DNA from: Actinomycetes bacterium
GTDB taxonomy: Bacteria; Actinomycetota; Thermoleophilia; Solirubrobacterales; 70-9
DNA: 13,056 nt
NCBI GenBank assembly: GCA_023434465.1
Contig: JAEYSQ010000269.1
Span: forward strand, 1 to 13,056
Reading direction: 5' to 3'
Positions 1 through 6,591 of the stretch are shown in pieces; position 1 is the first letter of the stretch, and every line of letters starts with the position of its first letter. The position numbers were made by a program, and so were the translations under genes. Below the pieces are notes generated by a model that was given only the letters and a program-made list of their open reading frames with translations, did no database searches and was not told the origin of the DNA.

Positions 1-230
1 ACGCCGTCGAGATTGCCGACGAACTCCTTCATCTGTTCCGAGACCTGGGGGCCGATCGGACAGGCCGGTGTGGTCAAAGTGAAGGTGACGTACACGTCGG
101 GCGTCTCGAGTTCGACGTCGTAGACGAGGCCGAGAGAAACGAAGTCAAGACCCAGCTCGGGGTCGATCACTTCTTCCAGCGCCTCGAATACTTCTTCTTC
201 TGTCGGCATGGTCGCCTGATCTTCAGCCAT
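1..230 (-). CDS. MIP18/DUF59-family Fe-S cluster assembly factor (partial, N-terminal part)
   Basis: The first 76 residues are visible; the rest runs off the left edge. After a short acidic lead they read as a MIP18 (DUF59) domain: the region VFEALEEVIDPELGLDFVSL with the conserved DPE/GL pattern, then LVYDV, a beta strand, and TTPACPIG carrying the conserved cysteine of the family. Members (SufT, PaaD-like, MIP18) help mature Fe-S proteins in the cytoplasm. Actinobacterial copies are often found near suf genes, but none is visible here. The ATG at 230 fits the usual N-terminus; a second ATG lies seven codons in. It is divergent from the FxsA gene, with 47 bases between the starts. The family call is firm; the exact role is inferred. 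Confidence 0.85.
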   Translation of the reverse strand, partial: MAEDQATMPTEEEVFEALEEVIDPELGLDFVSLGLVYDVELETPDVYVTFTLTTPACPIGPQVSEQMKEFVGNLDG

Positions 231-242
231 ACCTGCATCGTA
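231..242 (-). promoter_or_regulatory. Candidate -10 box of a near-leaderless promoter for the DUF59 gene
   Basis: Reading the minus strand, TACGAT (237-242) matches the TAnnnT form common in actinobacterial -10 boxes. It ends exactly six bases before the ATG at 230, so transcription would start at or next to the start codon. I see no good -35 hexamer, and only a weak AGGT as a ribosome binding site. This is suggestive only. Confidence 0.3.
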
Positions 243-277
243 GCTGGCGGCGCCCACCGCGTAACCTTTGTCCTTCA

Positions 278-823
278 ATGTTCGTCTTCGTACTGGCATT
301 ACTGATCATCTGGCCGATCGCGGAGCTGTTCGTGATGGTCCAGGTGGCCGACCGGACCGGCTTCTTCTGGATGCTCTTCCTGCTGTTCGCTTCGGCAGTA
401 GCCGGAATCCTGATCCTCCAGCACCGTGGCCGGGCCCACTGGCGTCGCTTCCGGGGCGCCGTCGACGAAAGGCGGCCGCCGGCCAGGGAAGCTTTCGACG
501 GAGTGATGATCACCACCGGCGCCCTGCTCCTGATCATCCCCGGCTTCATCACGTCGGCGCTCGGGCTGTTTTTGCTCTTCCCGCCAACCAGATGGCTGGT
601 CCGGCTTGCCGTGTTGACCCTGTTCGCCTCGAAGTTCAAGGTCGCGGCGACTACCGCAACCTGGGGAAACCGGGGTTACAACTATTACCGCGGGACCCGC
701 CAGACGTCTTACGACATAGACGGCGAAGCCGTCGACGTGACTGATCGGTCCGACGGTGAACCGCCTCCCCAGCTACGCTCAGGCCCGGATGGCAGTGAAG
801 ACCAGGACGATCGAAATCCTTGA
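278..823 (+). CDS. fxsA: FxsA family integral membrane protein
   Basis: This 181-residue protein has hydrophobic segments at about residues 1-24, 29-48 and 76-101, followed by a polar tail. The signature GALLLIIPGFITSALGL (residues 81-97), then FPPTR, is the FxsA hallmark, as is the early WPIAELFV. E. coli FxsA is a 158-residue inner-membrane protein whose overproduction relieves F-plasmid exclusion of phage T7; its normal role is unclear. The tail here (from about 125) is charged and rich in Asp, Arg and Pro, probably a disordered cytoplasmic end. There is no clear ribosome binding site before the ATG. A TAACCT at 262-267 could be a -10 box giving a very short leader. The 3' end overlaps the next gene by 35 bases. 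Confidence 0.85.
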   Translation: MFVFVLALLIIWPIAELFVMVQVADRTGFFWMLFLLFASAVAGILILQHRGRAHWRRFRGAVDERRPPAREAFDGVMITTGALLLIIPGFITSALGLFLLFPPTRWLVRLAVLTLFASKFKVAATTATWGNRGYNYYRGTRQTSYDIDGEAVDVTDRSDGEPPPQLRSGPDGSEDQDDRNP

Positions 824-1538
824 CCCCGAAAGCGGCCTCTTCGTCAGCCTTACCGCTGGCGGAAACGGGGCGATCATGCTCGGTGAGGATGTCGTTGCCG
901 CAGCCCCGATCCCGGCCAGCGGGCTCGACTCTCTGGTCGACGGCGCCCCGCTCGAACTCGAGACCGAACACGGTGAGTTGGCGGTTTCGGTCACCTCGAC
1001 CGGCGAGCCGATCAGCTTTGACGGCGAGTTGACCGGCCGGCGTGAAGCCAGCCAGATCGAGACCAGAGGTCGACTCAACCACCGCGGCGAAACCATCGAC
1101 CTCGACTGCCGCGGGGTGCTCCACCGCCGCAGTGACGATGAACCGGAACCGGCCGGGCTGACCCGTGACGCGACGATCATCCTTTCCGACGGAGGCCTGA
1201 TCTGCATTGCCTCCGCGGCCCCGCCCGGTGATCTCGACCACGGCCACGAAGAGACGGTCGCCGCGATCACCCATCCGGGGGGATACATCGAGTTCGATGA
1301 AGTCCTGCTGTCGACCGAGTACGACACCGCGGGTCGGCAGCGGCGCGCAACCCTCGAACTCTGGCCGGCCAGCGATGACGTTGCCGCTCTCCACGGAGCC
1401 GGGTCGGTGGTGACCGGCTGCACCGCAAAGATCGCCGGAGCCGCGGTCAACACGGCTCTCTTTCGGTGGTCACTCGACGGACATCTGGGCCTCGGTCGTT
1501 ACGAGATCACCCGGCCGGCAGGGGTGGTAGCCGCGTGA
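789..1538 (+). CDS. Conserved-looking hypothetical protein, beta-rich, 249 aa
   Basis: I do not recognise this family. With the ATG at 789 the protein has 249 residues, no signal peptide and no membrane segment. Alternating polar and hydrophobic stretches with many Gly, Asp and Thr suggest a mostly beta-strand fold. The C-terminal end (FRWSLDGHLGLGRYEITRP) is vaguely like the closing strands of AttH/CrtC-type lipocalin-like domains, but that is only a guess. A GTG at 756 would add 11 residues but would overlap fxsA by 68 bases; the ATG overlaps it by 35, so I prefer the ATG. The stop overlaps the HAD gene start in a GTGA, suggesting translational coupling and a shared transcript with both neighbours. 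Confidence 0.7.
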   Translation: MAVKTRTIEILDPESGLFVSLTAGGNGAIMLGEDVVAAAPIPASGLDSLVDGAPLELETEHGELAVSVTSTGEPISFDGELTGRREASQIETRGRLNHRGETIDLDCRGVLHRRSDDEPEPAGLTRDATIILSDGGLICIASAAPPGDLDHGHEETVAAITHPGGYIEFDEVLLSTEYDTAGRQRRATLELWPASDDVAALHGAGSVVTGCTAKIAGAAVNTALFRWSLDGHLGLGRYEITRPAGVVAA

Positions 1539-2170
1539 GCCGGATCGAGATGGTCATTTCCGACTTTGGCGGCGTGCTGACGACCCCGTTGCTGGATGCC
1601 TTCGCTTCGGTTCAGGACCGGGTGGGGATTCCGCCCCGGGCGATTGGCGATGCGATGCGATCGATCGTCGAAAGCGGCCGCCCGAATCCCCTTTTCGAAC
1701 TCGAGTGCGGCCGGATATCGGAGGCGGATTTCGAGCTTCAGCTCGCCGATGCGCTGGAACCGCTGCTCGGGCACCGGCCGGTCCTCGAGTCCTTTGGCAA
1801 CCTGCTGTTCGAGGCGCTCGAGCCAAACCCGGGCATGCTCGACCTGATCCGGGAGGTTCGCCGTGACGGCATCCGAACCGCCCTCTTGACCAACAACGTC
1901 AAGGAGTGGGAACCGAAGTGGCGTTCGATGCTGCCGGTCGATGAACTGTTTGAAACCGTGGTCGATTCCGCCTTCGTCGGCTGCAGAAAGCCCGATCCTC
2001 CGATCTACCAGCTGACCCTGGAACGGATCGGACTCGAGCCGGAGCAGTGCATCTTCATCGATGACATGGAGATCAACGTCGAAGCAGCAAGAGAGCTCGG
2101 CCTGCGCGGCGTCCATTTTCGCGAAACCGCCCAGGCCAGATCCGAAGTCCACGCCCTCCTGACCAAATAA
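1535..2170 (+). CDS. HAD-superfamily hydrolase (subfamily IA, YihX-like)
   Basis: The 211-residue protein carries all four HAD motifs in order: motif I SDFGGVLT with the nucleophile Asp10, motif II LLTNN (Thr119), motif III RKPDP (Lys152), and motif IV FIDDMEIN (Asp176/Asp177). A helical cap lies between about residues 17 and 95. The usual second Asp of motif I is Gly12, as in E. coli YihX (a glucose-1-phosphate phosphatase with DLG) and many bacterial DFGG proteins. The layout, including the ELECGRISE stretch in the cap, resembles YihX. The substrate cannot be told. The GTG start at 1535 overlaps the preceding TGA by four bases, with a GGGGTGG binding site just upstream. Earlier in-frame GTGs fall inside the previous gene. 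Confidence 0.88.
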   Translation: MSRIEMVISDFGGVLTTPLLDAFASVQDRVGIPPRAIGDAMRSIVESGRPNPLFELECGRISEADFELQLADALEPLLGHRPVLESFGNLLFEALEPNPGMLDLIREVRRDGIRTALLTNNVKEWEPKWRSMLPVDELFETVVDSAFVGCRKPDPPIYQLTLERIGLEPEQCIFIDDMEINVEAARELGLRGVHFRETAQARSEVHALLTK

Positions 2171-2201
2171 CCAGGGCTGGGGTGGCGGCTCCCCGGGCTG
2201 G
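2171..2201. terminator. Candidate bidirectional terminator between convergent HAD and narK genes
   Basis: The 42-base gap between the two convergent stop codons holds CCAG and GGGG on the left, paired with CCCC and CTGG on the right, around an 8-base loop and with a small internal loop. The stem is very GC-rich, but no T-run follows on either strand. It may act as a weak bidirectional terminator; the position supports this more than the sequence does. Confidence 0.35.
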
Positions 2202-2212
2202 CAGCGTCCGGC

Positions 2213-3415
2213 CTACTCGGGCTTGCTTGTGTCCGCAGGTGGGACCCGGCCCTCGAATGCGAGACCGGCGCAGAGCCAGGCAAACGCGACCAGGAGGACG
2301 AAGGCGAGCACGAAATCCCCGGTCGAGTCTTTGACGATCCCCAGGAAGAGCGGCGGGAAGAAGCCGCCCAGGCCGCCGGCCGCACCGACGATGCCGGTCG
2401 CGGCGCCGGTCGCTTTGGGGAAGCTGAGGGGCACCAGCTTGAAGACGGCCCCGCTACCGAGACCGAGGAAGAGCGCCATGGTCAGGCAGAGCGCGGTGAC
2501 CACGGCCATGCTCGGCTCGGAAGTTTCAGTCGCCAGTGAGGCCTGCCAGGAAAGGCCGATCGCGTCGATCCCGACCCCGAAGAAGGCCACGGCAAGTACC
2601 CGGTTGCCGCCGATCCGGTCGGAGAGGATCCCGCCGACCGGCCGGAAGGCAGTGGCCAGCAGGGTGAACCCGGCGGCGCGCAGGCCGGCATCGGTCAGGG
2701 AAAGATCGAACCAGTCGACCAGCAGCTTCGGCAGATAAAGAGCCATGGCCACGAAACCGCCGAAGGTCACGAAGTAGAAGAGGGCCAGCCGCCAGAGCTT
2801 CCAGCCGGACTTGAGTACCTCGCCGTAGCGGGTCGGTGGGCCCTTCTCCACCGGGGCCTGGCGGGCCAGGGACATCCAGATCACGGCGTAGACGGCGACC
2901 ACCGCGCCGAAGACCAGCCCGGCGACTTCCTGGCCAGCGCTGTCGCGGATTGCCGGCACCGAGAAGGCCGCCACCGCGGTACCGATGTTGCCCATCCCGT
3001 AGACGCCGAGGGCGAGACCCTGCTTCTCCGGCGGGTACCACTGGGCGACGAAAGGGACGCCGACCGCGAAGGAAGCACCGGCCGCGCCAAGCAGGAAACC
3101 GGCCCCGAGAAGCATCGCGTAGGAAGAAGCGAATCCGACCAGTACAGCGGCCCCGGCCGAGTAGAAGAGCATCGCGGTGAAGACGACGCGGCCGCCGACC
3201 CGGTCGGTCAGGAGACCCAGGGGAATACGCAATAGCGAACCCAGGACGACGGGTATGGAAATCATGATCGAGGTCTGGATGTTGCTCAGGTCCAGTTCAT
3301 CCTGAATCTCCGGCGCGATCGGCGCAAGCATGCCCCAGGCCGAGAAACAGGCCGCGAAGGCGACGGTGGCCAGGATTAGGTTGCGTGCGGAACCGCGGGT
3401 TGCGTCAGTTTCCAT
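2213..3415 (-). CDS. narK: NarK-type nitrate/nitrite transporter (MFS)
   Basis: This 400-residue, roughly 12-helix MFS protein moves nitrate in, by proton symport or by exchange for nitrite, for the nitrate reductase encoded upstream. The two substrate-binding arginines of the NarK family are visible: Arg63 in helix 2 (SLLRIPLG) and Arg258 in helix 8 (TAFRPVGG). The MFS motif A GLLTDRVGGR is at 67-76, with a copy SDRIGGNR at 265-272. Nitrate signature 1 reads GMGNIG (140-145) and signature 2 GAAGGLGGFFPP (344-355). The length of about 400 fits the shorter NarK type more than the 460-residue E. coli NarK. AGGAGA lies about seven bases before the ATG. It is 41 bases after narI and probably in the same operon. 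Transport mode is not settled by sequence. Confidence 0.93.
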   Translation of the reverse strand: METDATRGSARNLILATVAFAACFSAWGMLAPIAPEIQDELDLSNIQTSIMISIPVVLGSLLRIPLGLLTDRVGGRVVFTAMLFYSAGAAVLVGFASSYAMLLGAGFLLGAAGASFAVGVPFVAQWYPPEKQGLALGVYGMGNIGTAVAAFSVPAIRDSAGQEVAGLVFGAVVAVYAVIWMSLARQAPVEKGPPTRYGEVLKSGWKLWRLALFYFVTFGGFVAMALYLPKLLVDWFDLSLTDAGLRAAGFTLLATAFRPVGGILSDRIGGNRVLAVAFFGVGIDAIGLSWQASLATETSEPSMAVVTALCLTMALFLGLGSGAVFKLVPLSFPKATGAATGIVGAAGGLGGFFPPLFLGIVKDSTGDFVLAFVLLVAFAWLCAGLAFEGRVPPADTSKPE

Positions 3416-3456
3416 CTATTTCTCCTGGAGTGATGTGTTCACGAAGTCAAGTCGCG

Positions 3457-4278
3457 CTAATCACCCTGCGTGGACCGGGATCGGCCGCTGGTCGTGCCAG
3501 TCGGCCGCGCTCCGCCGGGAATGCTCGGGGTGTAGTCCGGGGTGCCGCTGCCGTAGCGGCCGTTTCGATCGGCTGACCGTCTGGGTTTGCGCGGGCGATA
3601 GATGATCGGACTGCGGCGCGGGTAGTTGATCGGCACCGTGAAAGCGTGGACGAGCCGGCTGAACGGCCAGGCTGCGTAGAGAAACCAGACCGCGATCACA
3701 TGCACCTGGAAGATCGTTGCGACCCCCTCCCCGGTCATCAGAGAAGGATCCGGCTGGAAGATGAATATCTGACGGAAGTACGGTGCGACCGACTCGCGGT
3801 AGTGAACCGAATCGGAGATGTTGAGAACCGTGGCCGCCATTCCCGTTGCGATTCCGATCGCCAGCAGAGCGAAGATCAACAGGTCCATGTTGGTCGTGGT
3901 GACGCGAACGCGAGGGAAGGCCAGACGGCGATAGAGCAGAACCGCGAAACCGATCACCACCGCGATCCCGGCGGAAAGTCCACCGATCACGGCGACGACG
4001 TGGTAGTCCCGGTCCGAGATGCCGACGGCGGCGGTCCATGATTCGGGAACGAGGATTCCCATCACGTGACCTCCGATCGCGGCCAGCACGCCCAGGTGGA
4101 AGACCACACTTGCCGGTCTCAGCACCCGACCTTCGAGCAATTCGGTGGAGCGTGCCGTCCAGCCGAACTGATCGGTGCGTCGCCGCCAGATCAGGCCCCC
4201 GATCCCGATCGTCAGGGCAACGTAAGGCAACACCACGTAGACGGCGGTAGCGGAGACGCTCGTGGCGAGCAGGCTCAT
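3457..4278 (-). CDS. narI: Respiratory nitrate reductase gamma subunit (cytochrome b)
   Basis: The membrane subunit oxidises quinol and passes electrons through two b haems to NarH. Five hydrophobic segments are present (about 8-30, 55-76, 94-115, 131-152, 187-207). The four haem ligands match E. coli in spacing: His61 and His71 (FHLGVLAAIGGH, ten apart) and His193 and His211 (QVHVI and RLVHA, eighteen apart). The protein is 273 residues, against about 225 in E. coli. The extra length is a C-terminal tail from about 228, rich in Arg, Pro, Gly and Ser, with no recognisable domain. The ATG overlaps the narJ TGA by four bases (ATGA), which fixes the start. It is followed by narK. Confidence 0.95.
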   Translation of the reverse strand: MSLLATSVSATAVYVVLPYVALTIGIGGLIWRRRTDQFGWTARSTELLEGRVLRPASVVFHLGVLAAIGGHVMGILVPESWTAAVGISDRDYHVVAVIGGLSAGIAVVIGFAVLLYRRLAFPRVRVTTTNMDLLIFALLAIGIATGMAATVLNISDSVHYRESVAPYFRQIFIFQPDPSLMTGEGVATIFQVHVIAVWFLYAAWPFSRLVHAFTVPINYPRRSPIIYRPRKPRRSADRNGRYGSGTPDYTPSIPGGARPTGTTSGRSRSTQGD

Positions 4279-4931
4279 TGCCGGCCCCCGATCATCGGCA
4301 GTGGCGTTTCACCAGGTTGGGTGGGCATCACCTCTGGCGGAGCGAACGGCTCCATCCCTACCTCTTCGGTCGGTGGCCCCTCCTCGGCCAATCGCCTGAT
4401 TCGGTTTATCTGCCGGCGCGAGAGACCTGGCATGCCGTCGCGGACCACGTCCATGAGTGCAGCCCAGGGGCTTTCTTTCTGGATCAGCCCCGCCCGGATC
4501 AACTCAATTGATTCGCGGTGCCGGTCGAGCAGGTCGCGGCCCGAGGATCCGGGTGCGAACGCCGCGAATTCGAGCATCAGCGGCAGGAAGTCGGGCAGCT
4601 CGTCCCCGGCCGGCGGGAGGCCGGCGTCGCGGTAGACGTTCTTGATCTTGAGTAGCGCCAACCCGCGTTGCCGGCTGTCACCGTGAAGCTGGTATGTCAG
4701 ATGGAGACTGTGACGCCGGTCGAAGTCGAAGTTGTCGACGTAGGACTGCCGGAGCTGGTCTAGGTCCTGCGTCCGGTACCACTCGAGAAACCCGGCCAGC
4801 GCGCGCCGCTGGCCAGCAGAAGCCGGTGCCACCTCGTCCAGGTCGAGGCTTCGAAGTTCCTGGACGGAATCCTCATCCGGGTACTGAAGAAGCAACGAAA
4901 CCACTTTCAACGGATGGACCGGCTCAGGCAT
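4275..4931 (-). CDS. narJ: Nitrate reductase molybdenum cofactor assembly chaperone
   Basis: NarJ (218 residues) is a cytoplasmic TorD/NarJ-family chaperone. It binds apo-NarG and holds NarGH off the membrane until the molybdenum cofactor and Fe-S cluster are inserted; it is not part of the final enzyme. The family pattern is clear: LLLQYPDE near residue 13, the core YVDNFDFDRRHSLHLTYQ (64-81) leading into HGDSRQRG (83-90), and the DELPDFLPLMLEF helix near 110. The C-terminal 35 residues are acidic and proline-rich. The ATG at 4931 is preceded by a strong AGGAGG and overlaps the end of narH by eight bases. An upstream in-frame extension lies inside narH and carries no NarJ sequence. The stop overlaps the narI start. 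Confidence 0.94.
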   Translation of the reverse strand: MPEPVHPLKVVSLLLQYPDEDSVQELRSLDLDEVAPASAGQRRALAGFLEWYRTQDLDQLRQSYVDNFDFDRRHSLHLTYQLHGDSRQRGLALLKIKNVYRDAGLPPAGDELPDFLPLMLEFAAFAPGSSGRDLLDRHRESIELIRAGLIQKESPWAALMDVVRDGMPGLSRRQINRIRRLAEEGPPTEEVGMEPFAPPEVMPTQPGETPLPMIGGRQ

Positions 4932-6591
4932 CGTTGCCTCCTGCTCCCGCGATCCCGGGTTCTCCACCGTGATGGCTGAGCAGGTCCCTGACGTCGAAAT
5001 CGGGATCCGGTGCCTCAGGGGCGAGTGCGCCCGTTTCTGGCACTTCCCCGTCACGGGCGGCGACAGCCAAAGCACCGGTGTAGGGATCGGGTGCGTTGAC
5101 TCCGGTCATTTCTCCCAGGCCAGGAACCGGGGCCCCGTTGGCGAACTCGATCCCGCAGGATCCCTGCTCGATGAAAGCGCCTTCGGAAACCTCTCCGTGG
5201 CGCTTGGGGATCACGTAACGGTCGTCGTAGTCGGCTATCGCGACCATCCGATACATCGCCTCGAGCTCGTGAGGTTCCATCCCGACTTCGGTGGCGATCC
5301 CGGGCCGTGCCTCGTTGCCGAGGTTGAGCTCCCGCATGTACCGGCGCATCGCGACCAGACGCTCTAGCGACTGCCGGACCGGGGTCACGTCTCCGGCCGA
5401 GAGGATCGAGGCCAGGTAGTCCATCGGGATTCGCATCTCGTCGATCGCGGCGAAGATGTTGGCCGCATCTTCCTCGTCGCCGTCGCGGATCAGGGCTTTT
5501 CCGACCGACTCCATCGGCGAAAGTGGCGGTACATACCAGACCATCGGCAAGGTCCTGTACTCGGGATGAAGCGGCAGCGCGATCTTCCATTTTTTCGCCA
5601 TCGAGTAGACCGGCGAGTAGCTGGCGGCGTCGATCCAGTCGGAGGGGATCCCATCGCGAAGCGCCTGCTCGCGGACCTCGGGGTCGTCCGGGTCCAGCAT
5701 CAGGTCGAGCTGGGCCTCGAGCAGGTCCTGTTCGTTCTTGACCGAGGCTGAAGCTTCGACCCGGTCGGTGTCGATCAGGACCACTCCCAGATGCCGCAGC
5801 CGACCGACGCAGGTCTCCGAACAGACGGTCGGCATGCCAGCTTCGATCCGGGGGTAACAAAAGTTGCACTTCTCGGCTTTGCCGGTGTTCCAGTTGAAGT
5901 ACACCTTCTTGTAGGGGCAGCCGGAAACGCAGAACCGCCAGGACCGGCAGGCATCCTGGTCGACCAGCACGATGCCGTCTTCTTCCCGCTTGTACATCGC
6001 CCCGGAGGGGCAGGAGGCAACGCAGGACGGGTTGATGCAGTGCTCGCAGATCCGCGGCAGATACATCATGAACGCGTCCTCGAAACCCTGTCTCACTTCT
6101 TCCTGGATGTTGCGGAAGTTTGGGTCGAAGGCGGCGTTCTCGGCCGACCCGGCCAGATCGTCCTCCCAGTTCGGCCCCCACTGAATGTCGAGATCACCGC
6201 CGGTTACCTGAGACTTGGGGCGGGCGACCGGCTGGTGTTCGGTCGAGGGCGAGGAAATCAGCTTGTCGTAGTCGTAGGTCCAGGGGTCGTAATAGTCGTC
6301 GAGCTGTGGCAGGTCCGGGTTGGAGAAAATGTTGGCCAGCTTCTTGAGCGGACCTCCCGCCTTCAGCTTGAGCCGGCCGCGCCGGTCCAGCTCCCAGCCT
6401 CCGTTCCACTTCGACTGGTCCTCGTAATCGACCGGGTACCCGCGACCGGGCTTGGTTTCCACGTTGTTGAACCAGACGTACTCGGTCCCGCGCCGGTTGG
6501 TCCAAACGTTCTTGCAGGTGACCGAGCAGGTGTGGCAGCCGATGCACTTGTCGAGATTCATCACCATGCCCATCTGGGCCCTGATCTTCAC
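4924..6591 (-). CDS. narH: Respiratory nitrate reductase beta subunit (four Fe-S clusters)
   Basis: NarH (555 residues) relays electrons from NarI haem to NarG. The start VKIRAQMGMVMNLDKC aligns directly with E. coli NarH, so the GTG at 6591, overlapping the narG TGA by four bases, is the true start. Cysteine groups: 16/19/22/26, 182/185/190/194, 215/221/225 and 242/245/257/261. Trp218 takes the place of a cysteine in CRSWRFC, as expected for the [3Fe-4S] cluster. Spacing matches E. coli within two residues up to the last cysteine. The protein is about 40 residues longer than E. coli NarH (512). The extra residues are C-terminal, Pro/Asp/Gly-rich, ending after a DFDVRDLLSHH stretch. An AGGAAGAGG ribosome binding site lies at the end of narG. 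Confidence 0.96.
   Translation of the reverse strand: MKIRAQMGMVMNLDKCIGCHTCSVTCKNVWTNRRGTEYVWFNNVETKPGRGYPVDYEDQSKWNGGWELDRRGRLKLKAGGPLKKLANIFSNPDLPQLDDYYDPWTYDYDKLISSPSTEHQPVARPKSQVTGGDLDIQWGPNWEDDLAGSAENAAFDPNFRNIQEEVRQGFEDAFMMYLPRICEHCINPSCVASCPSGAMYKREEDGIVLVDQDACRSWRFCVSGCPYKKVYFNWNTGKAEKCNFCYPRIEAGMPTVCSETCVGRLRHLGVVLIDTDRVEASASVKNEQDLLEAQLDLMLDPDDPEVREQALRDGIPSDWIDAASYSPVYSMAKKWKIALPLHPEYRTLPMVWYVPPLSPMESVGKALIRDGDEEDAANIFAAIDEMRIPMDYLASILSAGDVTPVRQSLERLVAMRRYMRELNLGNEARPGIATEVGMEPHELEAMYRMVAIADYDDRYVIPKRHGEVSEGAFIEQGSCGIEFANGAPVPGLGEMTGVNAPDPYTGALAVAARDGEVPETGALAPEAPDPDFDVRDLLSHHGGEPGIAGAGGNDA

Noticed and set aside
1466..1534. Upstream GTG start for the HAD hydrolase
   Set aside because: It would overlap the preceding gene by over 70 bases. 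The GTG at 1535 has a good ribosome binding site and places motif I at the usual distance from the N-terminus.
4932..5075. N-terminal extension of narJ into narH
   Set aside because: The extra 48 residues lie inside narH and do not look like NarJ. The ATG at 4931 has a strong AGGAGG just upstream.
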